64,000 nt of DNA, taken from the NCBI RefSeq assembly GCF_002932875.1, contig NZ_PSWS01000048.1, forward strand, positions 62,001 through 126,000, written 5' to 3'. The stretch comes from Rathayibacter tritici. GTDB lineage: Bacteria; Actinomycetota; Actinomycetes; Actinomycetales; Microbacteriaceae. Positions 26,595 through 34,720 of the stretch are shown here, piece after piece (the stretch's first letter is position 1; each line of letters opens with the position of its first letter). The notes beneath the pieces are model-generated. The model saw only the letters and a program-made list of their open reading frames with translations, did not search any database and was not told the origin of the DNA. A program made the position numbers and the translations under genes.

Positions 26595-27901
26595 GCGACG
26601 CGCAACTGCCCGCGGTCGATCCCGATGCGGAGACCGAGAAGGCGACCGGGCTCGAGCCCGGTCAGAAGCCGGGTCAGGAGGCGCGCCTCGGCCCGATCGA
26701 GAGCGGCGCCTCGCGCGTGCTGCGCGAGATCCTCTCCGGCACCGCGCTGATGTCGGCGCTCGCCGTGCTGCTCTCCCTCATCGCGGGCGGAGTGCTGATC
26801 GCCGCGACCGACAAGGACGTCCAGGCGGCGTCGGGCTACTTCTTCGCCCGGCCGCTGGACACCCTGCAGGCGATCTGGCAGTCCGTCTCGGGCGCCTACT
26901 CCTCCCTCTTCCAGGGCTCGGTGTACAACCTCCGCCGCGACGGTTTTGCCAACGGCATCAAGCCGCTGACCGACACGCTGGCGTTCGCGACTCCGCTGAT
27001 CGCGGGCGGGCTCGGAGTGGCACTGGCGTTCCGCGTGGGCCTGTTCAACATCGGCGGCCGCGGCCAGATGCTGATCGCCGCCGCCTGCGCGGGCTGGGTC
27101 GGCTTCTCCTTCGACCTGCCGTGGGGCGTGCACCTGCTGGTGACCCTCGCCGCCGGCATCCTGGGCGGCGCGCTCTGGGGCGGACTCGTGGGCCTGCTCA
27201 AGGCCCGCACCGGCGCGCACGAGGTGATCCTCACGATCATGCTCAACTACGTCGCCTTCTACCTGATCTCGTACCTGCTGCGGACGCCCGGAGCGCTGCA
27301 GGCGCCCGGGTCGAACAACCCCAAGTCGCCCGGGATGAAGGAGACCGCGGTCTTCCCGGCCCTACTCGGCCCCGGCTACTCGCTGACCCTGGGCTTCGTC
27401 TTCGCGGTCCTGGCGACAGTGTTCGTCTGGTGGCTGCTGAACCGCTCGACGATCGGCTTCAAGTTCCGCGCGGTGGGCGAGAATCCGCACGCCGCGCGCG
27501 TCGCCGGCATCGACGTGAAGAACAGCTACGTGTTCGCGATGCTGCTCTCGGGCGGCCTGCTGGGTCTGGCCGGCAGCGCCCAAGTGATGGGCACGGTGAC
27601 CACCGGCTTCACTTCCGGGATCGACGCGGGCATCGGCTTCGACGCGATCACGGTCGCGCTCCTGGGCCGCTCGCGGCCGTGGGGCGTGTTCTTCGCCGGC
27701 ATCCTCTTCGGCGCCTTCAAGGCCGGCGGCTACTCGATGCAGGCCGCCGAGGGCGTGCCGATCGACGTCGTCCTGGTCGTCCAGTCGCTGATCGTCCTGT
27801 TCATCGCCGCACCGCCGCTGGTGCGCGCAATCTTCCGCCTCCCGACGCCCGGAGCCGCCCCGACGCGCCGCACCCGCCGCACCTCGGAGGCGTCCGCATG
27901 A
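26591..27901 (+). CDS. Nucleoside ABC transporter permease 1
   Basis: 436 residues. After a hydrophilic N-terminal stretch of about 50 residues, eight to ten membrane helices of the BPD_transp_2 (YufP-like) family follow. The conserved segments FRVGLFNIGGRGQMLIAA, GAHEVILTIMLNYVAFYLI, FRAVGENPHAARVAGIDV and GIGFDAITVALLGRSRPWG are present. It forms the membrane channel with permease 2. The GTG start overlaps the ATPase stop and the stop overlaps permease 2, both by 4 nt. Confidence 0.93.
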   Translation: MSDAQLPAVDPDAETEKATGLEPGQKPGQEARLGPIESGASRVLREILSGTALMSALAVLLSLIAGGVLIAATDKDVQAASGYFFARPLDTLQAIWQSVSGAYSSLFQGSVYNLRRDGFANGIKPLTDTLAFATPLIAGGLGVALAFRVGLFNIGGRGQMLIAAACAGWVGFSFDLPWGVHLLVTLAAGILGGALWGGLVGLLKARTGAHEVILTIMLNYVAFYLISYLLRTPGALQAPGSNNPKSPGMKETAVFPALLGPGYSLTLGFVFAVLATVFVWWLLNRSTIGFKFRAVGENPHAARVAGIDVKNSYVFAMLLSGGLLGLAGSAQVMGTVTTGFTSGIDAGIGFDAITVALLGRSRPWGVFFAGILFGAFKAGGYSMQAAEGVPIDVVLVVQSLIVLFIAAPPLVRAIFRLPTPGAAPTRRTRRTSEASA

Positions 27902-29163
27902 GCACCGCCGTTGCCACCGCCTCCGATCGGATCATGATCCGCAGCTGGAAGGCGCCGATCGCGTTCGGGATCTTCGCGCTGCTCGCCGTCGTCCTCTTCG
28001 TGGCCCTGGGGCGCGACGGGACGAGTTCGTTCCGCCTCGCCGCGGGTACCGACTTCTTCGCCCTGCCGGACATCCCGTTCCCGACGCGGGGCACGGGCGT
28101 GGTCGTCGCGGTCCTCCTGGTCGCGCTGGCCGTCGTGGCGGCCGCGCTCACCCGCGCCGGCCGGCGGATCCCGCTCTGGCTCTCGGCGGTCTTCGCCCTG
28201 GTGTTCCTGATCGGGTTCCTGGTCTGGGCCTCGGCCGGGGCCGCCCTCCCCGTCTCCGGGCTGCTGCTGGGGACTGTCGGGCTCGCCACTCCGCTGATCT
28301 TCGGCTCCCTCGGCGGAGTCATCTCGGAGCGGGTCGGAGTGGTGAACGTCGCGATCGAGGGGCAGCTGCTCGCCGGCGCCTTCACCGCGGCGATGGTCGG
28401 CTCGCTGACCCGACAGCCGGTGCTCGGCCTGCTCGCGGCGATGGTTGCGAGCGTCCTGGTCTCATTCGTGCTGGCGGCCTTCGCGATCAGGTACCTGGTC
28501 GACCAGGTGATCGTCGGCGTCGTGCTCAACGTGCTGGTGACGGGCCTGACGAGCTTCCTCTACTCCCAGGTGCTCTCGGCGGACGCGTCGACCTTCAACT
28601 CGCCGGTGAAGTTCGATCGGCTGCCGATCCCGGTGCTCAGCCAGGTGCCGATCGTGGGCGCGGTGCTGTTCAACCAGACGGTGATCGTCTACCTGATGTA
28701 CGTCGCGATCGTCGCCGTCTGGTGGGGGCTGTTCAGGACGAAGTGGGGACTGCGCCTGCGCGCGGTGGGTGAGCACCCGCAGGCCGCGGATACTGTCGGG
28801 ATCGACGTCGCGCGCACGCGCTTCTGGAATGTCTCGCTGGCCGGAGCGATCGCCGGAGTCGGCGGCGCGTACTACACGCTCGATGCGGTCGGCGCGTTCG
28901 GCAAGGAGATGACCGCGGGCGCCGGCTTCATCGCCCTGGCCGCCGTGATCTTCGGCCGCTGGGATCCGATCAAGGCAACGCTCGCCTCGCTGCTGTTCGG
29001 CTTCGCGACCAACCTGCAGAATGTGCTCGGCGTCATCGGCTCGCCGGTGCCGAGCGAATTCATGCTGATGCTGCCCTACGTCGTGACGATCTTCGCGGTC
29101 GCCGGCCTCGTCGGTCAGTCCCGCGGACCGGCGGCCGCCGGCAAGCCGTATCTGAAGTCGTGA
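27898..29163 (+). CDS. Nucleoside ABC transporter permease 2
   Basis: 421 residues of the YufQ-like BPD_transp_2 family. SERVGVVNVAIEGQLLAGAF, DQVIVGVVLNVLVTGLTSF, RAVGEHPQAADTVGIDVART and TAGAGFIALAAVIFGRWDP are the typical membrane-domain segments. The N-terminus has three to four extra helices before the core. ATG overlaps the stop of permease 1 by 4 nt. cdd follows within 11 nt. Confidence 0.93.
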   Translation: MSTAVATASDRIMIRSWKAPIAFGIFALLAVVLFVALGRDGTSSFRLAAGTDFFALPDIPFPTRGTGVVVAVLLVALAVVAAALTRAGRRIPLWLSAVFALVFLIGFLVWASAGAALPVSGLLLGTVGLATPLIFGSLGGVISERVGVVNVAIEGQLLAGAFTAAMVGSLTRQPVLGLLAAMVASVLVSFVLAAFAIRYLVDQVIVGVVLNVLVTGLTSFLYSQVLSADASTFNSPVKFDRLPIPVLSQVPIVGAVLFNQTVIVYLMYVAIVAVWWGLFRTKWGLRLRAVGEHPQAADTVGIDVARTRFWNVSLAGAIAGVGGAYYTLDAVGAFGKEMTAGAGFIALAAVIFGRWDPIKATLASLLFGFATNLQNVLGVIGSPVPSEFMLMLPYVVTIFAVAGLVGQSRGPAAAGKPYLKS

Positions 29164-29174
29164 GAGGAGTCGCC

Positions 29175-29579
29175 GTGACCGATATCGACTGGGAGATGCT
29201 GCGCACCGCCGCACTCGAGGCCATGAGCCACGCCTATGTGCCGTACTCGACGTTCCCCGTGGGGGCGGCCGCGCTCGTCGACGACGGCCGCGTGATCTCG
29301 GGCTGCAATGTCGAGAACGCCTCCTACGGACTGACGCTCTGCGCGGAGTGCGCTCTGGTGTCCGCGCTGCACATGACGGGCGGCGGACGACTCGTCGCCT
29401 TCACCTGCGTGGACGGCAAGGGCGGCGTACTGATGCCGTGCGGGCGCTGCCGTCAGCTGCTCGTCGAGCACTCGGCCGACGGGATGCTGCTCCAGACCGT
29501 GTCGGGCGTGAAGACGATCGACGAGGTCATCCCCGACGCGTTCGGCCCGCGCACCCTCGAGGCCTACGCGGCGCAGTAG
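29175..29579 (+). CDS. cdd: Cytidine deaminase
   Basis: 134 residues, the homotetrameric type. Deaminates cytidine and deoxycytidine to uridine and deoxyuridine. The catalytic/zinc motif C-A-E (Cys56, Glu58) and PCGRCRQ supply the three zinc cysteines and the proton-shuttle Glu; NVENAS binds the ribose. The GTG at 29175 is chosen because AGGAG lies 6 nt upstream; a GTG at 29160 overlapping the permease stop is a less likely alternative. It feeds imported pyrimidine nucleosides to the phosphorylase encoded next. Confidence 0.94.
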   Translation: MTDIDWEMLRTAALEAMSHAYVPYSTFPVGAAALVDDGRVISGCNVENASYGLTLCAECALVSALHMTGGGRLVAFTCVDGKGGVLMPCGRCRQLLVEHSADGMLLQTVSGVKTIDEVIPDAFGPRTLEAYAAQ

Positions 29580-29615
29580 CACCACACCCTTCCACTCGTG
29601 AACCGAGGACTCCGC

Positions 29616-30923
29616 ATGACCCGCTCCACACCCGTCGAAGCCTTCGACGCCGTCGAGATCATCCGCACCAAGCGCGACCGGGGCACCCTCTCGACCGCCC
29701 AGATCGACTGGCTGATCGACGCGTACACCCGCGGTTACGTCGCCGACGAGCAGATGGCGGCGTTCGCGATGGCCGTGCTGCTGAACGGGATGGAACGCGA
29801 CGAGATCCGCGACCTCACGCTCGCGATGATCGCCAGCGGCGAGCGGATGCGCTTCGACGGGCTCGGCAAGCGCACCGTCGACAAGCACTCCACCGGCGGG
29901 GTCGGCGACAAGATCACGCTGCCGCTCATGCCGCTGGTCGCCTCCTTCGGAGTGGCGGTACCGCAGCTCTCGGGGCGCGGGCTCGGGCACACGGGCGGCA
30001 CCCTCGACAAGCTGGAGGCGATCCCTGGCTGGCGGGCCGACCTCGGCAACGAGGAGATGCTGGAGCAGCTGCGCACGGTCGGCGGAGTGATCTGCGCGGC
30101 TGGCTCGGGCCTCGCTCCGGCCGACAAGAAGCTCTACGCGCTCCGCGACATCACGGGAACGGTCGAGGCGATCCCGCTGATCGCGTCCTCGATCATGTCG
30201 AAGAAGATCGCCGAGGGGACCGACGCCCTGGTGCTCGACGTGAAGTTCGGCTCCGGCGCGTTCATGGTCGACATCGAGCGCTCGCGCGAGCTCGCCCGGG
30301 CGATGGTCGATCTCGGCAACCACGCGGGGGTGCGCACGACCGCGCTTCTGACCAACATGCATGTGCCGCTGGGATTGGCCATCGGCAACGCGAACGAGGT
30401 GCGGGAGTCGGTCGAGGTACTGGCCGGCGGCGGACCCGCGGACGTCCGAGAGCTGACCCTGGCCCTGGCCCGCGAGATGCTCGCGCTCGCCGGGCAGCCC
30501 GACGCGGACGTCGAGCGCGCCCTCGACGGTGGCGCGGCGATGGACACCTGGCGCGCCGTCATCCGCGCCCAGGGCGGAGACCCGGACGCGGCCCTCCCCG
30601 AGGCGCGAGAGGCCCACGTCGTGCTCGCCGAACGCGACGGTGTGCTCGTGGAGCAGCAGGCGCTGCCATTCGGAATCGCCGCCTGGCGACTGGGTGCCGG
30701 GCGCGCACGTCAGTCGGACGCCGTGCAGCACGCGGCGGGGGTCGACCTGCACGCGAAGCCCGGCGACGCGGTCCGCGCGGGTCAGCCGCTGTTCACGCTC
30801 TCGGCCGACGAGCCGGAGCGCTTCGCGCGAGCCCTGGAGGCGCTGGACGGCGCCTACCGGATCGGCGACGAGGGCGACGAGGTGCTCGACGGTGGGCCCC
30901 TTGTGGCGGAGCGCGTCTCGTGA
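29616..30923 (+). CDS. deoA: Thymidine (pyrimidine nucleoside) phosphorylase
   Basis: 435 residues. Splits thymidine or (deoxy)uridine with phosphate to base and pentose-1-phosphate. The signature SGRGLGHTGGTLDKLEAIPG, the phosphate-binding KHSTGGVGDK and LVLDVKFGSGAFM are all present, plus the C-terminal domain with ALPFGIAAWRLGAGR. The ATG with GAGGA 6 nt upstream is chosen over an in-frame GTG at 29598. It ends the transporter-salvage operon and is followed by a strong stem-loop. The pentose-1-phosphate is a substrate for the phosphosugar mutase encoded nearby. Confidence 0.95.
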   Translation: MTRSTPVEAFDAVEIIRTKRDRGTLSTAQIDWLIDAYTRGYVADEQMAAFAMAVLLNGMERDEIRDLTLAMIASGERMRFDGLGKRTVDKHSTGGVGDKITLPLMPLVASFGVAVPQLSGRGLGHTGGTLDKLEAIPGWRADLGNEEMLEQLRTVGGVICAAGSGLAPADKKLYALRDITGTVEAIPLIASSIMSKKIAEGTDALVLDVKFGSGAFMVDIERSRELARAMVDLGNHAGVRTTALLTNMHVPLGLAIGNANEVRESVEVLAGGGPADVRELTLALAREMLALAGQPDADVERALDGGAAMDTWRAVIRAQGGDPDAALPEAREAHVVLAERDGVLVEQQALPFGIAAWRLGAGRARQSDAVQHAAGVDLHAKPGDAVRAGQPLFTLSADEPERFARALEALDGAYRIGDEGDEVLDGGPLVAERVS

Positions 30924-30925
30924 CC

Positions 30926-30954
30926 GGGACCGGCTCCGCCTGAGCGCCGGTCCC
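30926..30954 (+). terminator. Terminator after deoA
   Basis: GGGACCGGC pairs perfectly with GCCGGTCCC around an 11-nt loop, 2 nt after the deoA stop. Confidence 0.7.
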
Positions 30955-30967
30955 GCGGCGAGAACGT

Positions 30968-31040
30968 GGGCTCGCAGAAACGGGTTCGGCTCGCGAGACC
31001 TGGCGAGTCCCGCGAGCCCAACGGAATTCGACGAGCCGAG
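30968..31040. repeat. Palindromic element B, solitary copy 3
   Basis: A 73-nt element GGGCTCGCAGAAACGGGTTC...GCGAGCCCAACGG...CGAGCCGAG, in the same orientation as copy 2. It lies between deoA and add, 13.5 kb from the two copies around the second DUF559 gene, with no DUF559 gene beside it. It shows the element can stand alone. Confidence 0.75.
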
Positions 31041-31104
31041 GGGCTCGGTCGCGCCGTTGTCGGCCGGGAAGCGCCGCTCGGTGAAGCGCCGTCGCCCACC
31101 CTCT

Positions 31105-31110
31105 AAGGTG
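31105..31110 (+). promoter_or_regulatory. -10 box (TAAGGT) upstream of add
   Basis: TAAGGT lies 31 nt before the add GTG, which has its own GAGGAG ribosome-binding site. An imperfect palindrome GTGGTCC/GAACCAC overlaps the expected transcript start (about 31109-31124). Confidence 0.4.
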
Positions 31111-31141
31111 GTCCGGGAACCACCGACCCGTGAGGAGCACC

Positions 31142-32263
31142 GTGACCGATCACACTGAGGAGTACCTCCTCCCGGGCGAGGGAATCCTCATCGACGGGCT
31201 CCCCAAGGTGTCGCTGCACGACCACCTCGACGGCGGCCTGCGCCCCGCGACGATCATCGAGATCGCTCGCGAGACGGGCGTGCCGCTGCCGGCCGAGGAG
31301 CCCGAGGCGCTCGCCGAGTGGTTCCGCGCCACCGCCGACTCCGGGTCCCTCACCGACTACATCGCCACCTTCGAGACGGCGGTCGCGGTGATGCAGACGG
31401 CCCCGTCCCTCGAGCGCGTGGCCCGTGAGTTCGTGCTCGACCTCGCCGCCGACGGTGTCGTGTACGGCGAGGTGCGCTGGGCGCCCGAGCAGCACCAGCG
31501 CGCAGGACTCGCACTCGACCAGGCCGTCGAAGCGGTGCAGGAGGGCCTTCAGCAGGGCGTCCAAGAAGCGGCCGCCCAGGGACATCGGCTCCGCGTCGGG
31601 CAGCTGATCGCCACGATGCGGCACGCCGACCGCTCGCTCGAGATCGCGGAGCTGGCGCTGCGGCACCGCGAGCGCGGCGCCGTCGGCTTCGACATCGTAG
31701 GAGCGGAGGCGGGTTTCCCGGCCTCGCGCCATCGCGCCGCCTTCGAGCTGCTCGCGACGGCGCACTTCCCGGCCACTGTGCACGCCGGAGAGGCGGACGG
31801 CCTCGACAGCATCCGCTCGGCCCTGCTCGACGGACGCGCGCTGCGCCTGGGCCACGGCGTCCGACTCGCCGAGGACATCCGCATCGAGCGCCAGGACGAC
31901 GACGCGAGCTACGTGACACTCGGCGAGCTCTCGGAGTGGGTGAAGGACCGCGAGATCGCGCTGGAACTCAGCCCCTCCTCCAACCTGCAGACCGGCGCCA
32001 TCGCCGCGTGGGGCGCGGAGCTGATCGACCACCCCTTCGACCTGCTCTACCAGCTCGGCTTCCGGGTGACGGTGAACACCGACAATCGGCTGATGAGCGC
32101 GACCACCCTGAGTCGCGAGCTCGCCCTCCTCTCCGACGCGTTCGGCTACGACCTCGACGACATCGAGGCCTTCCAGCTCAACGCGGCCCACGCCGCGTTC
32201 CTCCCGCTCGACGAGCGCCGAGACCTCGTCGAGACGATCAGCGCCGGCTTCGAGGCGGTCTGA
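31142..32263 (+). CDS. add: Adenosine deaminase
   Basis: 373 residues. Converts (deoxy)adenosine to (deoxy)inosine, which PNP then cleaves. The metal-binding HDHLDGG near the N-terminus, the third zinc His in VHAGEADG, GHGVRLAED, LSPSSNLQTG and NTDNRLMS complete the active site. The GTG start follows GAGGAG. Separated from deoA by a terminator and palindromic element B, and followed after 2 nt by a PTS IIA gene. Confidence 0.95.
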   Translation: MTDHTEEYLLPGEGILIDGLPKVSLHDHLDGGLRPATIIEIARETGVPLPAEEPEALAEWFRATADSGSLTDYIATFETAVAVMQTAPSLERVAREFVLDLAADGVVYGEVRWAPEQHQRAGLALDQAVEAVQEGLQQGVQEAAAQGHRLRVGQLIATMRHADRSLEIAELALRHRERGAVGFDIVGAEAGFPASRHRAAFELLATAHFPATVHAGEADGLDSIRSALLDGRALRLGHGVRLAEDIRIERQDDDASYVTLGELSEWVKDREIALELSPSSNLQTGAIAAWGAELIDHPFDLLYQLGFRVTVNTDNRLMSATTLSRELALLSDAFGYDLDDIEAFQLNAAHAAFLPLDERRDLVETISAGFEAV

Positions 32264-32265
32264 GC

Positions 32266-32751
32266 GTGCCGCTGGACGCCCTGCCCGAGGAGGCGGTGGC
32301 CCTGCGCCACTCCGCTGGATCCTGGCGAGAGGCCGTGCTCGAGGCGGGCCGCGCCCTCGAACGCACCGGGGCGGTGGACGCCGCCTACTCCCGGCGGATG
32401 GTCGAGCAGGTCGACGTTCTCGGCCCCTACATCGTCATCGCGCCGGGGCTCGCCCTCGCGCACGCCCGGCCGGGGAACGACGTGCTCGCCGACGGCCTCT
32501 CCGTCGTCACTCTCGCCGAACCGGTCGCTTTCGGACACAGCACCAACGACCCGGTCTCGGTCGTCATCGGCATCGCGGCCACCCGGGCGCACGGTCACCT
32601 CGGCTTCGTCTCCGGGCTCGCCGACGTGCTCAGCCGCCCGGACGCGGTCGCCGCGCTTGCCGCCGCCCGCACCGTCCGCAGCATCAACGCGGTCCTCACC
32701 GACGACACCCCGCACCACCCGTACCACCCGCACCACGGAAGAAGCGCATGA
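32266..32751 (+). CDS. PTS enzyme IIA (ascorbate/mannitol-type), no cognate IIC nearby
   Basis: 161 residues, a IIA domain of the PTS_EIIA type 2 fold. The phosphorylated histidine is in YIVIAPGLALAHARPGNDV, typical of UlaC/SgcA-like IIA proteins. VSVVIGIAATRAHGHLGFVSGLADVLSRPD is the conserved C-terminal half. The GTG starts 2 nt after the add stop, and the stop overlaps the next IIB gene by 4 nt. The C-terminus is His-rich. No IIC permease occurs in the next genes, so the substrate is unknown; either the IIC lies elsewhere or the pair has a regulatory role. Confidence 0.85.
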   Translation: MPLDALPEEAVALRHSAGSWREAVLEAGRALERTGAVDAAYSRRMVEQVDVLGPYIVIAPGLALAHARPGNDVLADGLSVVTLAEPVAFGHSTNDPVSVVIGIAATRAHGHLGFVSGLADVLSRPDAVAALAAARTVRSINAVLTDDTPHHPYHPHHGRSA

Positions 32752-33020
32752 AGATCATCACCCTGTGCGGCGCCGGAATCGGTACCTCCGCCATCCTCAA
32801 GCTCGGGGCCGAGCGCGCACTCGAAACCCTCGACCTCGAAGCCGACGTCATCGCCTCCGACCTCAGTTCCATCGCCGCGCTCGCCGCCGACGCGCAGGTG
32901 ATCCTCACCTCCCGCGAACTCGTCGACCACATCGGCCGCACCTTCGCCGAGGTCGTCGTCATCGACAACTACCTCGACCAGAACGAGATCACGGCGAAGA
33001 TCGAGAGGGCGCTGGGCTGA
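32748..33020 (+). CDS. PTS enzyme IIB (ascorbate/lactose-like small IIB)
   Basis: 90 residues. The P-loop-like motif TLCGAGIGTSAILK with the phospho-accepting Cys is at the N-terminus (Cys7), as in UlaB/SgcB. SDLSSIAALAADAQVILTSREL and the VVIDNYLDQNEI end also fit. ATG overlaps the IIA stop by 4 nt. It would take phosphate from the IIA protein. The membrane IIC that normally follows in ulaABC-type operons is missing; a convergent terminator and the mutase gene follow instead. Confidence 0.87.
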   Translation: MKIITLCGAGIGTSAILKLGAERALETLDLEADVIASDLSSIAALAADAQVILTSRELVDHIGRTFAEVVVIDNYLDQNEITAKIERALG

Positions 33021-33027
33021 GTCGTTT

Positions 33028-33056
33028 CTGACCGCTCCCTGGCAGGGGGCGGTCAG
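33028..33056. terminator. Bidirectional terminator between IIB and phosphosugar mutase
   Basis: CTGACCGCTCCCT pairs with AGGGGGCGGTCAG (one mismatch) around a 3-nt loop. It serves the plus-strand IIB gene and also contains the stop codon of the convergent mutase gene. Confidence 0.75.
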
Positions 33057-34720
33057 GCGAGCAGGGCGGCGGCGCCGGCGCGGAGGGCGGCGAGGCGGGA
33101 CGAGACGGCGAAGCGGCGGGCGGCGGGGTCGGGGTCGTGCGACCAGGCGTCGAGGTAGAGCTTCACCTTCGGCTCCGTGCCGCTCGGGCGCGCGATGAGG
33201 CGGGCGCCGTCGAGCGAGAAGCGCAGCGCATCCGTCGGGGGCAGCGCGCCACCCGTGGCGAGGACGTCCTCGCTCCGCTCGACGGCGAGCCCGCCGATCG
33301 CGGTGGGAGGGGTCGCCCGCAGCCCGGCCATGATCCGGCCGATCTCGGTGAGGTCGGTCACCCGGAGCGAGATCTGTTCCGAGCTGAAAAGCCCGAACCG
33401 CTCCGCGAACGCCGCCAGCTCATCATCGACGGTGCGTCCCTCCGCGGCGAGAGCACTGGCGAGGGAGAGGAAGGCGAGAGCGGCCGAGATGCCGTCCTTG
33501 TCGCGGACGGTGCCGGGGTTCACGAGGTAGCCGAGCGCCTCCTCGTAGCCGAAGACGAGGCCGGGGACCCGCGAGATCCACTTGAAGCCCGTGAGCGTCT
33601 CGGCGAAGTCGAGACCGTAGTCGGCCGCGACGGCGCTCAGAGCGGGGGAGGAGACGATCGAGCAGGCGAGCGCCCCGCCGGCTCGGCCCTCGCGGCGGGC
33701 CTGCTCAGCGGCACGCCAGCCGAGCAGCGCGCCGACCTCGTTGCCGGTGAGTCGACGGAAGCCCTCGGGTGCGGACGCGTCGGGCACGGCGGCGGCGAAC
33801 CGGTCGGCGTCGGGGTCGTTCGCGACGATCAGCTCGGCACGGCCGGAGCGCGCGGTCGCGAACGCTAGATCCAGCGCACCCGCCTCCTCCGGATTCGGGA
33901 ACGCGACCGTGGGAAACGCCGCATCGGGCTCGATCTGCTCGACGACGACGGCCGGCTCGTCGAAACCGGCGGCCGAGAGCACCCGGTGCGCCGTCTCCCA
34001 GCCCACCCCGTGCATCGCTGTGTAGACGACGCGCAGCGGAGCCGACTGACGGCCGACCGCAGCGGTCGCCTCGACGTAGGCGGTCACCACCGATTCGTCC
34101 GCGAGCCGGTACTCGCCGCGCGGCAACTCCGGGACCCGCCTGTCCCGCGCGACCGCGAGGATCCGCTCGGCGATCTCGGAGTCGACGGGCGGCACGATCT
34201 GCGAGCCCTCGTCGGCGCCGCCGAGGTACACCTTGTAGCCGTTGTCCTGCGGCGGGTTGTGGCTCGCCGTGACCATGACTCCGGCGTGCGCGCCGAGGTG
34301 ACGCACGGCGAAGGCCAGCACAGGAGTGGGCAGCAGGCGCGGCAGCAGCACCGCGTCGACCCCGGCGCCCGCCATCAGCGTGGCGGAGTCCTCGGCGAAG
34401 ACCCGCGAGTTCTTCCGGCCGTCATAGCCGATCACGACGACCGGCCGCTCCAGGCTCTGCGCGAGGAGGTGGTCCGCGAGGCCGACGGCGGCCTGCGAGA
34501 CCAGCACGCGGTTCATCCGGTTGGATCCCGCTGCGATCGCGCCGCGCAGACCTGCGGTGCCGAAGGCCAGACGGGCGCCGAAGCGGTCCTCCAGCTCGGC
34601 CCGCGCTGCGGCGTCACCGGAGTCGGAGGCGCTCAGCAGGCCGACCAACTCCGCGCGCGTCTCGGGGTCGGGGTCCTGCGCGAGCCAGTCCTCGGCGAGG
34701 TCTCGGACGTCGGCGCTCAC
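33053..34720 (-). CDS. Phospho-sugar mutase (PGM2/phosphopentomutase-like)
   Basis: 555 residues of the alpha-D-phosphohexomutase superfamily. The phosphoserine loop VMVTASHNPPQDNGYKVY, the metal loop NDPDADRFA, the sugar-specificity segment GYEEALGYLVN and the phosphate-binding RPSGTEPKVKLYLD are complete. The order AFGTAGLRG with GYDGRKNS matches the long PGM2-type proteins, which interconvert pentose-1- and pentose-5-phosphates or glucose phosphates. The operon with PNP and neighbouring deoA favours phosphopentomutase in nucleoside salvage (inference). Its GTG start overlaps the PNP stop by 4 nt. In M. tuberculosis the orthologue is annotated pmmB next to deoD. Confidence 0.9.
   Translation of the reverse strand: MSADVRDLAEDWLAQDPDPETRAELVGLLSASDSGDAAARAELEDRFGARLAFGTAGLRGAIAAGSNRMNRVLVSQAAVGLADHLLAQSLERPVVVIGYDGRKNSRVFAEDSATLMAGAGVDAVLLPRLLPTPVLAFAVRHLGAHAGVMVTASHNPPQDNGYKVYLGGADEGSQIVPPVDSEIAERILAVARDRRVPELPRGEYRLADESVVTAYVEATAAVGRQSAPLRVVYTAMHGVGWETAHRVLSAAGFDEPAVVVEQIEPDAAFPTVAFPNPEEAGALDLAFATARSGRAELIVANDPDADRFAAAVPDASAPEGFRRLTGNEVGALLGWRAAEQARREGRAGGALACSIVSSPALSAVAADYGLDFAETLTGFKWISRVPGLVFGYEEALGYLVNPGTVRDKDGISAALAFLSLASALAAEGRTVDDELAAFAERFGLFSSEQISLRVTDLTEIGRIMAGLRATPPTAIGGLAVERSEDVLATGGALPPTDALRFSLDGARLIARPSGTEPKVKLYLDAWSHDPDPAARRFAVSSRLAALRAGAAALLA

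Noticed and set aside
25061-27220. Antisense open frame of about 720 codons over the ABC ATPase and permease 1
   Set aside because: Mirror frame of clear transporter genes; low-complexity product and no start context.
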